A DNA stretch of 64,000 nt from Mameliella sp. MMSF_3455 (GCF_030733205.1 NZ_JASHJL010000011.1:62001-126000); one strand, 5' to 3'; shown: positions 34,722 to 48,040, counted from the stretch's first letter. A program made the numbers and translations. Notes: a model not told the origin generated them from the sequence alone.

Positions 34722-35573
34722 ATGACCGACAAGACCTGGATGCGCGAAGCCCTGCACGGCCATTACGCCCAGAGCTTTACCGTCGATGAACTGCTCTACG
34801 ACAGCGAGACCGACCACCAGCGCCTGCGCGTCTTCCAGAACGGCACCTTTGGCCGGATGCTGACGCTGGACGACGTGGTGCAGACCACCGAGGGCGACAA
34901 TTTCATCTACCACGAGATGCTGACCCATGTCCCGATGCTCGCTCACGGCGCGGCGAAACGGGTCTGCATCGTCGGCGGCGGCGATGGCGGTATGGCACGC
35001 GAGGTGCTGAAACATGCAGGTGTCGAACAGGTCACGATGGTCGAGATCGACGCCGGCGTGGTCGAGTTTTCCAAGCAGTACCTGCCGATGCTGTCCCAGG
35101 GCGCCTTCGACGACGACCGCCTTGACCTGGTGATCGCCGACGGGGCCGAGTTCATGAAGGTCACCCAGGGCGGCTACGACGTCATCATCGTCGACAGCAC
35201 CGATCCCATCGGCCCCGGCGAGGTCCTGTTCACCGACACTTTCTACGGCCATGCCAAGCGCGCGCTGGCCCCTGGCGGCATCCTGGTAACCCAGAACGGC
35301 GTGCCCTTCCTGCAGGGCGAGGAACTGACCAACACCATGCGTGCCTTCCAGGCCCTTTTCACCGATGCCACCTGCTACATGGCCACCGTGCCGACCTACG
35401 CGGGCGGACCGATGGCCTTCGGCTGGGGCACCGATGGCCCGGCGCGCAGCGTGACGGTCAAGGACCTGACAGAGCGTTTCGCCACCGCCGGCATCGCCTG
35501 CGACTACTACACGCCAGAGGTGCACAAGGCCGCCTTTGCCCTGCCCGGCTACGTGTTGAAGCTTATGCCCTGA
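34722..35573 (+). CDS. speE: Spermidine synthase (polyamine aminopropyltransferase)
   Basis: This 283-residue enzyme transfers the aminopropyl group of decarboxylated SAM to putrescine. It has the conserved GGGDGGMAREVLKH and VEIDAGVVEFSKQYLP (SAM site), the catalytic Asp in VIIVDSTDPIGPG, and the YHEMLTHVP stretch. The start is the ATG after AAGGAGACCGACCCG. A longer frame beginning inside speD is a shadow. Together with speD it forms the last steps of spermidine synthesis. Confidence 0.95.
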   Translation: MTDKTWMREALHGHYAQSFTVDELLYDSETDHQRLRVFQNGTFGRMLTLDDVVQTTEGDNFIYHEMLTHVPMLAHGAAKRVCIVGGGDGGMAREVLKHAGVEQVTMVEIDAGVVEFSKQYLPMLSQGAFDDDRLDLVIADGAEFMKVTQGGYDVIIVDSTDPIGPGEVLFTDTFYGHAKRALAPGGILVTQNGVPFLQGEELTNTMRAFQALFTDATCYMATVPTYAGGPMAFGWGTDGPARSVTVKDLTERFATAGIACDYYTPEVHKAAFALPGYVLKLMP

Positions 35574-35616
35574 CGGCGGAGCACGGGTGGAGGGCGGGGG
35601 TCACCCCGCCGCCCCC

Positions 35617-36039
35617 TCACCGCGCGGGCGGAATCGAATAGGTCAGCGAGGCATGGGCCAGCGGTTTGGCCTCGCCCTCGCTGAACAGAAGAACATCCGT
35701 CACCGACAGCGTACGTCCCAGTTTCAACACCCGCGCCTCGGCCAGCACATCGACCCCGGCGGCGGGTTTACGCATGAAGTCGATCGAACAATGCGTGGTG
35801 ACGGTCAGCGCCTGCTTTCCGATTCGCGCCAGCGTCGCCACATAGGCCGCCACATCCGCCAGGCTGAACATCGCGGGACCGGACACCGTGCCCCCGGGCC
35901 GCAGGTGCCGCTCGTCGTTGAACAGGCGCATGACCAGCAGGTCCTCGTCCAGCCTGTCGATCCCGAACATGCCATCCACCTGCGGAAAGACCTCCTCCAG
36001 GTAGTCACTCACCTCTGCGGCATTCAGTTTCAGCGTCAC
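35617..36039 (-). CDS. PaaI-type hotdog thioesterase
   Basis: A 140-residue hotdog-fold protein with the PaaI/YbgC-like core: ERHLRPGGTVSGPAMFSLAD, THCSIDFMRKP and LSVTDVLLFSEGE. It probably hydrolyses an acyl-CoA, of unknown specificity. The start is a GTG preceded by a perfect GGAGG at 7-nt spacing (GGAGGAAAGACG-GTG). The upstream in-frame extension has no family match. It is divergent from the enoyl-CoA hydratase gene. Confidence 0.8.
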   Translation of the reverse strand: MTLKLNAAEVSDYLEEVFPQVDGMFGIDRLDEDLLVMRLFNDERHLRPGGTVSGPAMFSLADVAAYVATLARIGKQALTVTTHCSIDFMRKPAAGVDVLAEARVLKLGRTLSVTDVLLFSEGEAKPLAHASLTYSIPPAR

Positions 36040-36093
36040 CGTCTTTCCTCCCGATCTGGCGGCAGCTAATCTGCCCCAAACGAGGAGGACAAG

Positions 36094-36882
36094 ATGCAAA
36101 TCCTGGAACGTCACGACACGGACGGCATCGCGCATCTGCACATGAACGCCCCCGAACGGCTGAACGCCCTCTCGGACGAGATGCTGGCCGCGCTGCAATC
36201 CCAGATCGACGCGCTGGCCGAAGACCGCGAAACCCGCGTGGTCGTGATTTCGGGCGCGGGCAAGGCCTTTTGCGCCGGGCATGACCTGAAGCAGATGCAG
36301 GCCGGACGCCAGGCCGAGGATGGCGGCCGCGGCTACTTCGCCGATCTGTTTGCCCGCTGCACCAGCGTCATGACCGGGCTGACCCGCCTGCCCCAGCCGG
36401 TGATTGCCCAGGTGCATGGCATCGCCACCGCCGCCGGCTGCCAGTTGGTCGCCTCCTGCGACATGGCCGTGGCGGCCGAGGGCACGCGCTTTGGCGTCAA
36501 CGGGGTGAACATCGGGTTGTTCTGCTCGACGCCAATGGTGGCGCTGACGCGCAATGTCCACCGCAAGAAGGCCTTCGAGATGCTGACTACGGGACGTTTC
36601 CTGTCAGCCGATGAGGCCGAGGCCGCGGGCCTCGTGAACAAGGTCGTGCCCCCTGACCAGCTGGACACCGCGACGCGCGACCTGGCCGAGACCGTGGCCG
36701 CCAAGCTGACGGCGGCGGTGAAAATCGGCAAGGGCACCTTCTACGAACAGATCACGATGGACCTCGACGCGGCCTATGCCCACGCCGGTCAGGTCATGGT
36801 CGAGAACATGCTGTGGCGCGACACCGACGAGGGGATCTCGGCCTTTCTGGAAAAACGTCCGCCCGACTGGCAGAAGGGTTAA
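36094..36882 (+). CDS. Enoyl-CoA hydratase/isomerase family protein (ECHDC3-like)
   Basis: This 262-residue crotonase-fold protein has oxyanion-hole stretches at GAGKAFCAGHDLKQM and HGIATAAGCQLVASCDMAV. The overall pattern is close to the ECHDC3 group, in which the catalytic acids of classical hydratases are not all conserved, so the reaction is uncertain. RRPPDW-like endings (EKRPPDWQKG) are typical of the group. It is divergent from the thioesterase and the pair may act on related acyl-CoAs. The start follows GAGGAGGACAAG. Confidence 0.85.
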   Translation: MQILERHDTDGIAHLHMNAPERLNALSDEMLAALQSQIDALAEDRETRVVVISGAGKAFCAGHDLKQMQAGRQAEDGGRGYFADLFARCTSVMTGLTRLPQPVIAQVHGIATAAGCQLVASCDMAVAAEGTRFGVNGVNIGLFCSTPMVALTRNVHRKKAFEMLTTGRFLSADEAEAAGLVNKVVPPDQLDTATRDLAETVAAKLTAAVKIGKGTFYEQITMDLDAAYAHAGQVMVENMLWRDTDEGISAFLEKRPPDWQKG

Positions 36883-36893
36883 GGCTTTCTGAC

Positions 36894-36955
36894 TCGTTTG
36901 TACAAAACGTCGGAATCGGCGTACGTTTCGTACAAAACGTACAAAACGTACAAAC
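36894..36955. repeat. GTACAAAACGT repeat array upstream of trmFO
   Basis: The stretch holds CGTTTGTACAAAACG (near-palindromic), an inverted GTACGTTTCGTAC, and three direct 9-bp units of CGTACAAAA type (the last ending CAAAC). It starts about 12 nt after the hydratase stop and ends about 50 nt before the trmFO start. It may be a multi-site operator for trmFO, or a simple repeat. Confidence 0.6.
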
Positions 36956-37002
36956 TCCGAAGGGGTCTTGGCAGCGGCGCTGTCCTGGCCTAGATGCGCG
37001 CC

Positions 37003-38367
37003 ATGACACAGGAATTGCATATCGTCGGCGGCGGAATGGCCGGATCCGAGGCGGCCTGGCAGGCCGCCAACATGGGCGTGAAAGTGGTGCTTCACGAGAT
37101 GCGCCCGGAGGTGAAGACCTTCGCGCATCAGACTGGAAACCTTGGAGAAATGGTCTGCTCCAACTCCTTCCGGTCGGATGATCACGAACAGAATGCCGTG
37201 GGCCTTTTGCATTGGGAGATGCTGCAGGCCGGCGGATTGATCATGGCCACGGCCTATGACCGGCGCCTGCCCGCAGGTGGCGCCCTGGCCGTGGACCGCG
37301 AAGGTTTTGCCGAGAGCGTCACCGCCGCCTTGCAAGACCACACCAACATACTGATTTCATACGAAGAAATCGACACGCTTCCGGACGAGGGCCAGTGGAT
37401 CTTTGCCACCGGGCCGTTGACTTCCCCCGCCTTGGGCGAAGCGATCCAGCGCGAGACCGGCTCTGACCGGCTGGCCTTCTTCGACGCGATCGCGCCGATT
37501 GTTTATGCAGAAAGCATAGATATGTCAGTGGCTTGGCGGCAATCCCGTTATGACAAGGGCGAGACGGAGGAAGAGCGCAAGGCCTACCTCAACTGCCCGA
37601 TGACCAGGGATCAGTACGAAGCTTTCATCGACGCCCTTCTGGTGGCGGACAAGACCGAATTTCATGAAGGCGAAACAGCAGGTTACTTCGACGGCTGCCT
37701 GCCGATCGAGGTCATGGCCGAACGCGGACGAGAGACCCTGCGCCATGGGCCGATGAAACCCATCGGTCTGACCAATGCGCACAAGCCCGAGGAAAAACCC
37801 TATGCCGTCGTGCAGTTGCGCCGCGACAATGCCCTGGGCACGCTCTACAATATCGTCGGCTTTCAAACAAAGATGAAGTATGGCGCGCAAGCCTCTGTTT
37901 TCAAAATGATTCAAGGGCTGGAGAATGCCAGTTTCGCGCGTCTCGGCGGGATCCACCGGAACACCTTCCTGAACAGCCCGACCCTGCTGGACGAACAGAT
38001 GCGGCTGCGGTCCAAGCCGAACATCCGCTTCGCCGGCCAGGTCACCGGCGTCGAGGGTTACGTGGAATCGGCGGCCATGGGGCTGATCGCCGGGCGCATG
38101 GCGGCCTCGGAAATCCTTGGAAAGACAATGCCTTCCGTGCCGCAGGACAGCGCTCATGGCGCGCTGATCCACCACATCACGGGCGGCGCCGAGGCCAAGA
38201 CCTTTCAGCCGATGAACGTCAACTTCGGTCTGTTCCGCCCCCTCGAAGGTCTGCGCGGTGGCCGCAAGGGACGTCGGGAACGCTACAAGGGCTACACCGA
38301 CCGTGCCAAGGAGGTCTGGAGCGCATGGCTCGCCGAACAGGGGGTTGACGACCAGGCCGCAGAGTAG
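37003..38367 (+). CDS. trmFO: Methylenetetrahydrofolate-tRNA (uracil-5-)-methyltransferase TrmFO
   Basis: This 454-residue flavoprotein makes m5U54 in the T-loop of tRNAs using methylenetetrahydrofolate. The FAD motif is [16 protein letters not shown], followed by the family stretch [20 protein letters not shown] and CSNSFRSDD. Later come [19 protein letters not shown] and the C-terminal [19 protein letters not shown]. The start used is MTQELHI, though an ATG three codons upstream is possible. Many Gram-negative bacteria use TrmA instead, but TrmFO is usual in alphaproteobacteria. A class I methyltransferase gene follows after 12 nt. Confidence 0.96.
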   Translation: MTQELHIVGGGMAGSEAAWQAANMGVKVVLHEMRPEVKTFAHQTGNLGEMVCSNSFRSDDHEQNAVGLLHWEMLQAGGLIMATAYDRRLPAGGALAVDREGFAESVTAALQDHTNILISYEEIDTLPDEGQWIFATGPLTSPALGEAIQRETGSDRLAFFDAIAPIVYAESIDMSVAWRQSRYDKGETEEERKAYLNCPMTRDQYEAFIDALLVADKTEFHEGETAGYFDGCLPIEVMAERGRETLRHGPMKPIGLTNAHKPEEKPYAVVQLRRDNALGTLYNIVGFQTKMKYGAQASVFKMIQGLENASFARLGGIHRNTFLNSPTLLDEQMRLRSKPNIRFAGQVTGVEGYVESAAMGLIAGRMAASEILGKTMPSVPQDSAHGALIHHITGGAEAKTFQPMNVNFGLFRPLEGLRGGRKGRRERYKGYTDRAKEVWSAWLAEQGVDDQAAE

Positions 38368-38379
38368 AACCCTGTCTGC

Positions 38380-38985
38380 ATGAGCGATCCCTATTTCGAC
38401 AAGGTCTACAAGGCCCGCACAGACGAAGAGACCCGGGAACTTTATGACGCCTGGGCAAAGACTTACGACGCAGCGGTCGCGGGCGAAGGCTATGCCACCC
38501 CACGCCGCTGCGCCGAGGCTCTGCACACGTTCATGCCGGATCTGACCGCCCCGATCCTTGATTTCGGCTGTGGCACCGGCCTGTCGGGACTGGCATTGCG
38601 ACTGGCCGGATTCACGACCATCGACGGGGTCGACCTGTCGCCCGGCATGTTGGAACTGGCACAAGAGCGCCAGACGTACCGCAACCTGACCCCGATCGGC
38701 ACGGACGACCCTCTGCCCGGCGGCTATGCCGCAATCGCCGCCATCGGTGTCATCGGTGCAGGGGCCGCGCCCCTTGGCGCGCTTGAACGCATCTTTGACG
38801 CCTTGGAACCGGGTGCGAAATGCGTCTTTTCCTTCAACGATCATACGCTTGAGGATCCGGCTTTCGAAGCCCTGGTGGAACGCCGCGTGGCCGACGGGAG
38901 CCTGACGCAACTCTTCCGCGAGCACGGCCCGCACCTGCCCGGAAAAAACATTGAATCAACCGTATATGTTGTTGAAAAGAAGTGA
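38380..38985 (+). CDS. Class I SAM-dependent methyltransferase
   Basis: A 201-residue methyltransferase with the SAM motif ILDFGCGTGLSGLALRLAG, motif II VDLSPGMLELAQ and a preceding ELYDAWAKTYDAAV that is typical of the family. Substrate unknown. It probably belongs to a trmFO-methyltransferase-gluQRS transcription unit: it begins 12 nt after trmFO and overlaps gluQRS by 4 nt (GTGA). Because both neighbours modify tRNA, a tRNA or translation-related target is an attractive guess, but that is inference only. Confidence 0.85.
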   Translation: MSDPYFDKVYKARTDEETRELYDAWAKTYDAAVAGEGYATPRRCAEALHTFMPDLTAPILDFGCGTGLSGLALRLAGFTTIDGVDLSPGMLELAQERQTYRNLTPIGTDDPLPGGYAAIAAIGVIGAGAAPLGALERIFDALEPGAKCVFSFNDHTLEDPAFEALVERRVADGSLTQLFREHGPHLPGKNIESTVYVVEKK

Positions 38986-39860
38986 TATACACTACACGCT
39001 TTGCGCCGTCCCCGACCGGTCCGCTGCATCTGGGACATGCCTATTCGGCGCTGCTGGCGCATGATCTGGCGCGCGCAGCAGCCGGGCGATTCCTGTTGCG
39101 GATCGAGGACATTGACCACACTCGCTCTCGCCCGGAATGGGAACGTCAAATCCTGGACGACCTGACATGGCTCGGGGTCACCTGGGATGCCCCGCCGATG
39201 CGCCAATCCGACCGCACGCAGGCCTATGAAGTCGCGCTGCAAGACCTGTGGTCGCGCGGCCTGCTCTACGGCTGCAGTTGTACGCGTCGCGACATCACCG
39301 CCGCCGTTGCCGCTCCGCAGGAAGGCGCCGAAGTGCCTCATGGGCCGGATGGCGTGGTCTACCCCGGCACCTGCCGACACCGCTATCCGCGCGACACCGC
39401 GAAGCCACCCGACGGGATGGCGCTGAGATTGGACATGGCCGCCGCACTGGCGACCTTGAAAACACCGCTGGCGGACTTCGTTGAAACCGGTCCCGACGGC
39501 GGCACGCCGGGCCGCAGGATCACCGTCTCCGGCGCGGACCTAGCATCAGGAGTGGGTGATATCGTTTTGTCCCGAAAAGATTTTCTTGGATCATACCATC
39601 TATCGGTGGTGTTGGATGACGCCGCACAGGACGTCACCCATGTGATCCGGGGTAAGGATCTTAACGACGCAACGCAGATCCACGTTCTATTGCAGGCGCT
39701 TCTGCGATTGGAGACGCCTGTCTACCTGCATCACCGCCTGATCCGCGATGAAAACGGTCGACGCCTCGCCAAGCGCGACGACGCCCGTGCCATCGCCACA
39801 TATCGCGCCGAGGGCCGGACCCCTCGGGAACTTCGAGAAATGGTCGGCCTGACCGCGTAA
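38982..39860 (+). CDS. gluQ: Glutamyl-Q tRNA(Asp) synthetase
   Basis: GluQRS, a 292-residue paralog of glutamyl-tRNA synthetase without the anticodon-binding domain, attaches glutamate to queuosine in tRNA-Asp. It has the HIGH-like signature TGPLHLGHAYSAL, LLRIEDIDHTRSRPEW, the zinc-type CSCTRRD and CRHR cysteines, and a KMSKS-like RRLAKRDDARA. It stops near 290 residues as expected. The start is GTG, overlapping the methyltransferase stop (GTGA). hisI is convergent just downstream. Confidence 0.93.
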   Translation: MIYTTRFAPSPTGPLHLGHAYSALLAHDLARAAAGRFLLRIEDIDHTRSRPEWERQILDDLTWLGVTWDAPPMRQSDRTQAYEVALQDLWSRGLLYGCSCTRRDITAAVAAPQEGAEVPHGPDGVVYPGTCRHRYPRDTAKPPDGMALRLDMAAALATLKTPLADFVETGPDGGTPGRRITVSGADLASGVGDIVLSRKDFLGSYHLSVVLDDAAQDVTHVIRGKDLNDATQIHVLLQALLRLETPVYLHHRLIRDENGRRLAKRDDARAIATYRAEGRTPRELREMVGLTA

Positions 39861-39864
39861 TCTC

Positions 39865-40227
39865 TTACCCGGTCATCGGCTTCATCAATTCCACTTCGTC
39901 GCCGTCGCGCAGCGCAGTGTAGAAACAACTGCGCCGGTTGGTATGGCAGGCCGGACCCGTCTGCCGCACCAGGGCCAAAAGGCAATCCCGGTCACAATCC
40001 ACCCGCAGGTCGACCAGTTCCTGGATGTGCCCCGAACTTTCTCCCTTGATCCAGAAAGCCTGCCGCGACCGCGACCAATAGGTCACGCGGCCCGATTCCA
40101 GCGTTCTGGCCACGGCCTCGGCATTCATCCAGGCCATCATCAGCACCTCGCCCCCCTCGGCGTCCTGCGCAATGCAGGGGATCAGGCCGCGATCATCATA
40201 CTTTAGTGTGGAGGTGTCGAAAGCCAT
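39865..40227 (-). CDS. hisI: Phosphoribosyl-AMP cyclohydrolase
   Basis: This 120-residue metal-dependent enzyme opens the adenine ring of PR-AMP in histidine synthesis. It has the HisI signature VLMMAWMNAEAVARTLESG, SRSRQAFWIKGESSGH and the metal-binding DCDRDCLLALV with CHTNRRSCF. It is the stand-alone cyclohydrolase, without fused HisE. The start is MAFDTSTLKY. It is convergent with gluQRS (4 nt between the stops). Confidence 0.95.
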   Translation of the reverse strand: MAFDTSTLKYDDRGLIPCIAQDAEGGEVLMMAWMNAEAVARTLESGRVTYWSRSRQAFWIKGESSGHIQELVDLRVDCDRDCLLALVRQTGPACHTNRRSCFYTALRDGDEVELMKPMTG

Positions 40228-40293
40228 TGGAAAAACCTTTTGCATCGGGGACCGTGCCGCCTATGTATGTGAGACCTGCAGCAGGAGAAAGCC

Positions 40294-40746
40294 ATGAGCG
40301 GCGAAACCGACCTGATCAAGCTCTATTCCGGTCGCATCCTCGAACTAGCGGCGGAGATTCCGCATAATTCCCGGCTCGAGGATCCGCAGGTCAGCGTCAA
40401 GAAGCGCTCGCCGCTGTGCGGTTCGACCGTGACTGTCGATCTGACCATGAAGGACGGCAAGGTTGCCGACTTTGGCCAGGACGTGAAGGCCTGCGCGCTT
40501 GGCCAGGCAGCGGCATCCGTCGTCGGCGGCGCCATCATCGGGCGCACACCGGAGGAAATTCAGGCCGCCCGCGATTCCCTGCGCGCCATGTTGAAAGAGG
40601 ACGGCCCGACACCACCCGCACCTTTCGACGGGCTGGAGGTGTTGCGCCCGGCAGCCGCCTACAAGAACCGGCATGCCTCGATCATGCTGGCGCTTGACGC
40701 GGCCAGCCAAGCAGTCGAGGAAGCGCGGGACTCGCAGTCCGCCTGA
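40294..40746 (+). CDS. NifU/IscU-like iron-sulfur cluster scaffold
   Basis: A 150-residue NifU_N-domain protein of the type that carries assembling Fe-S clusters. The three cluster cysteines expected in IscU are only partly in place: SPLCGSTV has the first, KACALGQAA the second, and the third region reads PAAAYKNRHASIML with no cysteine, as is common in the alphaproteobacterial subgroup. It is divergent from hisI. Its precise role, SUF accessory or scaffold, is uncertain. A terminator that faces the other strand follows. Confidence 0.8.
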   Translation: MSGETDLIKLYSGRILELAAEIPHNSRLEDPQVSVKKRSPLCGSTVTVDLTMKDGKVADFGQDVKACALGQAAASVVGGAIIGRTPEEIQAARDSLRAMLKEDGPTPPAPFDGLEVLRPAAAYKNRHASIMLALDAASQAVEEARDSQSA

Positions 40747-40770
40747 CTGGCTCAAGCCACTATCCCGAAA

Positions 40771-40810
40771 AGAAAAAAGCCGCCGCACTCCGGGACAAGG
40801 AGGCGGCGGC
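40771..40810 (-). terminator. Terminator for the small SOS-type gene
   Basis: On the minus strand, stem GCCGCCGC/GCGGCGGC encloses a 16-nt loop and is followed by TTTTTTCT. The 3' end is right for the leftward small gene at 40942-41064. In the other direction it could weakly stop the NifU-like transcript. Confidence 0.7.
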
Positions 40811-40941
40811 AAGGAGCGTGTTGATCCATAGGAAACCTTGGTCGTGACCGGTTACAGGCAGGCGAACCGATCTGGGGACAGGCGGCACATCCGGACAGGC
40901 GATGTGCGTTTGACCAGGGCTACAGACACGCAGGCAGAAAC

Positions 40942-41064
40942 TCAGAAAACGGACGGCAGGTGCAGCGCACCGATGAAGATCACCGCCAAGGCAACGGCGC
41001 CGAGGGCATCCTGCCAGAGCGTATCGTGCTGGCGGTTCAGGACGGTCTTGACGGTGTCGATCAT
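40942..41064 (-). CDS. 40-residue single-TM protein, LexA box upstream
   Basis: A tiny protein starting MIDTVKTVLNRQHDTLWQDA and continuing with a hydrophobic segment (LGAVALAVIFIGALHL) to the stop. The ATG has TGGAGCCGAGCC upstream. I recognise this type of small roseobacter protein but know no function. The promoter region carries a perfect GTTC-N7-GTTC LexA box, so it is probably DNA-damage-induced. By analogy to the Caulobacter SidA inner-membrane peptide, which is SOS-induced and blocks division, it could be a division inhibitor, but I see no sequence similarity I can vouch for. Confidence 0.65.
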   Translation of the reverse strand: MIDTVKTVLNRQHDTLWQDALGAVALAVIFIGALHLPSVF

Positions 41065-41125
41065 GGCTCGGCTCCAGTGTTCCGTTTGTTGACCCTTTGT
41101 TCTCATATTCTTAACGACCTGTAAA

Positions 41126-41140
41126 GAACTTAATGAGAAC
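41126..41140 (-). promoter_or_regulatory. LexA (SOS) box upstream of the 40-residue protein
   Basis: The minus strand reads GTTCTCATTAAGTTC, a perfect fit to the alphaproteobacterial LexA operator GTTC-N7-GTTC. A third GTTC half site lies next to it at 6-nt spacing (41147-41150). The box is about 62 nt ahead of the small gene's ATG, a normal promoter distance. Confidence 0.7.
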
Positions 41141-41234
41141 ATTTGGGAACAAATTGTGAGGCCCACTGGAAATGCGCTCTCCCCGGCGATCGTAGCCATG
41201 CAGGTCCGGGTCCCCCCGGGTTGGCCGCATGATG

Positions 41235-45589
<4,355 letters not shown>

Positions 45590-45635
45590 TCACCTGCCCG
45601 AAGTGATAGGCGGGGTCAGGGACAAGGTCCAGCCA

Positions 45636-46352
45636 TCACCCGTTCGCTGCGATCGCCTTGGGTTCTTCCTGCGTGGGTTCAGGATCACGCAGGACGTAAC
45701 CACGGCCCCAGACGGTCTCGATATAGTTGTCGTCGCCCGTAGCCTCGGACAGCTTTTTGCGCAATTTGCAGATGAACACGTCGATGATTTTCAGCTCCGG
45801 TTCATCCATGCCGCCATACAGGTGATTAAGGAACATCTCCTTGGTCAGCGTCGTCCCTTTGCGCAAGGAGAGCAGTTCCAGCATCTGGTATTCCTTGCCG
45901 GTCAGATGCACGGGCTTGCCCGCGACCTCGACCGTCTTTGCATCGAGGTTGACCGAAATCTTGCCGGTCCGGATGATCGACTGCGAGTGGCCCTTGGAGC
46001 GGCGGATGATCGCGTGGATACGCGCCACCAGTTCGTCCCGGTGGAAAGGCTTTGTCATGTAGTCGTCGGCGCCGAAACCGAAGCCCTTGATCTTGGACTG
46101 CGTATCGTCCTCGCCCGTCAGGATCAGGATCGGCGTGTCGATCCGCGCGACGCGCAGCTGGCGCAGAACCTCATGCCCGTTCATGTCCGGCAGGTTGAGG
46201 TCCAGTAGGATCAGGTCGTAGTCATAGAGCTTTGCCAGGTCGATCCCCTCTTCGCCCATGTCGGTCGAATAGACGTTGAGATTTGCATGGCTCAGCATCA
46301 GTTCGATACTTTTCGAGGTGGTGGGATCGTCTTCTACCAGCAAGATACGCAT
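45636..46352 (-). CDS. ctrA: Cell-cycle response regulator CtrA
   Basis: This 238-residue OmpR-type response regulator controls motility, gene transfer agents and cell-cycle or envelope genes in alphaproteobacteria. The receiver domain starts [20 protein letters not shown], with phospho-acceptor D51 ([14 protein letters not shown]). The C-terminal winged helix contains [17 protein letters not shown] and the terminal [10 protein letters not shown]. The start used is MRILLVED, as in Caulobacter. In Rhodobacteraceae CtrA is usually dispensable for growth. SciP lies upstream on the same strand, and a CtrA-type site lies between the two genes. Confidence 0.97.
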   Translation of the reverse strand: MRILLVEDDPTTSKSIELMLSHANLNVYSTDMGEEGIDLAKLYDYDLILLDLNLPDMNGHEVLRQLRVARIDTPILILTGEDDTQSKIKGFGFGADDYMTKPFHRDELVARIHAIIRRSKGHSQSIIRTGKISVNLDAKTVEVAGKPVHLTGKEYQMLELLSLRKGTTLTKEMFLNHLYGGMDEPELKIIDVFICKLRKKLSEATGDDNYIETVWGRGYVLRDPEPTQEEPKAIAANG

Positions 46353-46404
46353 TTGGGTCTCCGGGCAATGTCTTAAGGTTGTACCCATGTTTCAGCGAAA
46401 AAGG

Positions 46405-46419
46405 TTAACGCCCTGTTAC
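46405..46419 (-). promoter_or_regulatory. CtrA-type binding site upstream of ctrA
   Basis: The plus strand reads TTAA-CGCCCTG-TTAC, one mismatch from the CtrA consensus TTAA-N7-TTAA. It lies about 55 nt before the ctrA ATG, so autoregulation is plausible. Confidence 0.5.
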
Positions 46420-46446
46420 CATAACCAGAAGGATCCAGTTTTCAAC

Positions 46447-46725
46447 TCACGGTTGACGATATTTCTGCACACGGGTGACTTTCAGGGCGTCCTCGCCGTG
46501 TTCGGTCGCGGCCTTCACCCACTCCATCAATTCCTCGTCGCTGAGATTGTAGTGATCCTTGGCCTGTTCCTGGCTGATCAGGCCGAAGGTCACTGCCTTG
46601 ACCACCGCCGCCTTGCGAGAGGCGACCCAGCGGCGGGTTTCCTGGGGCGGAAGGTCGGCACGAGTCATCGTGCTGCCATCGGGAAGCTTCACTGCGCGCG
46701 GACCATCGATCTTTTTAAGGTACAT
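46447..46725 (-). CDS. sciP: SciP-like DUF1153 transcriptional regulator
   Basis: A 92-residue helix-turn-helix protein. It matches DUF1153, the family of Caulobacter SciP, by LPDGSTMTRADLPPQETRRW, VASRKAAVVKAV and the C-terminal LSDEELMEWVKAATEHGEDAL. SciP binds DNA and CtrA and blocks CtrA-dependent transcription. Its place directly upstream of ctrA on the same strand supports the assignment. The start follows GTTGGAGCAGGCAAC. It is divergent from mnmA. Confidence 0.85.
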   Translation of the reverse strand: MYLKKIDGPRAVKLPDGSTMTRADLPPQETRRWVASRKAAVVKAVTFGLISQEQAKDHYNLSDEELMEWVKAATEHGEDALKVTRVQKYRQP

Positions 46726-46848
46726 GTTGCCTGCTCCAACATTTCGTTGGCGGCCATAAAGCCACGCGGCACTTAACGACGACTGAAACGCCCCCTTGAG
46801 AATAGGTCGGATTTTCCTATATTTCCCGCCATTCCAAGGAGAGACGTC

Positions 46849-47991
46849 ATGCCCCTCGACACGCGCCCACTGAACTCGCTGGGCCTGCCCAAACCGCCGT
46901 CCGAAACCCGCGTGGTCGTCGCCATGTCCGGCGGCGTCGACAGTTCCGTCGTGGCCGCCATGCTCAAGGAAGAAGGCTATGACGTGGTCGGCGTGACGCT
47001 GCAGCTTTATGACCACGGCGCGGCCCTGGCCAAGAAGGGCGCATGTTGCGCCGGGATCGACATCCACGACGCGCGCCGCGTCGCCGAATCAATGGGCTTT
47101 CCGCACTATGTCCTCGACTACGAGAACATCTTTCGCGAGGCGGTCATCGACGAGTTCGCCGACAGCTATCTGGGCGGCGCAACCCCGGTCCCCTGCATTC
47201 GCTGCAACGAACGGGTGAAGTTCAAGGACCTGCTGGAAACGGCAAAGGACCTGGACGCCGATTGCATGGCGACAGGCCATTACATCCAGCGCAAGATGGG
47301 TGAACGCGGTGCGGAACTGCATTCCGCCGCCGATGCCTCGCGCGATCAGAGCTATTTCCTGTTTTCGACCACCCCCGAACAGCTGGATTACCTGCGCTTC
47401 CCGCTGGGCCACCTGCCCTCCAAGGACGAGACCCGCGCGCTTGCGGCGAAGTACGGGCTGAGCGTCGCGATGAAGCCGGACAGCCAGGACATCTGTTTCG
47501 TGCCCGACGGAAATTATGCCGCGGTGATCGAGAAACTGCGCCCTGGTGCAGCCGAGCCCGGCCAGATCGTGCATGTGGATGGCCGCGTGCTGGGCGAACA
47601 TGACGGTGTCATCCACTATACCATCGGCCAGCGCCGGGGCCTTGGCATCGGCGGCTTGTCGGAACCACTCTACGTCGTGAAACTGGACGTGGAGGCTCGG
47701 CAAGTGATCGTCGGCCCCAAGGAGAAGCTGGCGACCCGCAAGGTTCCCGTGCGCGAAATCAACTGGCTGGGTGACGAGCCTTTCACCAGCCGCGAGGAGT
47801 GGCACCTCATGGTCAAGGTCCGCTCGACCCGGCCCCCGCGCGAGGCGGTGGTGCGCCCGATCTCGGAGACGGAGGCCGAGGTGGAACTGGTGGTTGCCGA
47901 GGAAGGCGTCAGCCCGGGACAGGCCTGCGTCTTCTATGCGCCCGAAGGCTCTCGCATCTTTGGTGGTGGCTGGATCTGGCGCGGGTACTGA
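46849..47991 (+). CDS. mnmA: tRNA-specific 2-thiouridylase
   Basis: MnmA, 380 residues, thiolates U34 of the Lys, Glu and Gln tRNAs. The PP-loop [13 protein letters not shown] binds ATP. The catalytic cysteines are seen in [11 protein letters not shown] and QDICFVPDG, and the C-terminal GQACVFY is typical. The N-terminal 20 residues precede the PP-loop as usual in this group. It is monocistronic, divergent from sciP and convergent with phoD, with a strong hairpin between the convergent ends. Confidence 0.97.
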   Translation: MPLDTRPLNSLGLPKPPSETRVVVAMSGGVDSSVVAAMLKEEGYDVVGVTLQLYDHGAALAKKGACCAGIDIHDARRVAESMGFPHYVLDYENIFREAVIDEFADSYLGGATPVPCIRCNERVKFKDLLETAKDLDADCMATGHYIQRKMGERGAELHSAADASRDQSYFLFSTTPEQLDYLRFPLGHLPSKDETRALAAKYGLSVAMKPDSQDICFVPDGNYAAVIEKLRPGAAEPGQIVHVDGRVLGEHDGVIHYTIGQRRGLGIGGLSEPLYVVKLDVEARQVIVGPKEKLATRKVPVREINWLGDEPFTSREEWHLMVKVRSTRPPREAVVRPISETEAEVELVVAEEGVSPGQACVFYAPEGSRIFGGGWIWRGY

Positions 47992-48040
47992 CTGCAGCGT
48001 TGGCTCTCGGGACAGGAGCGAGAGGCCAGCCCCTCGCGCT

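Noticed and set aside
41137-41150. Second LexA-like pair GAAC-N6-GAAC
   Set aside because: The spacing is 6 nt, not the 7 nt of the alphaproteobacterial operator. I keep only the perfect N7 pair and mention this as an extra half site.
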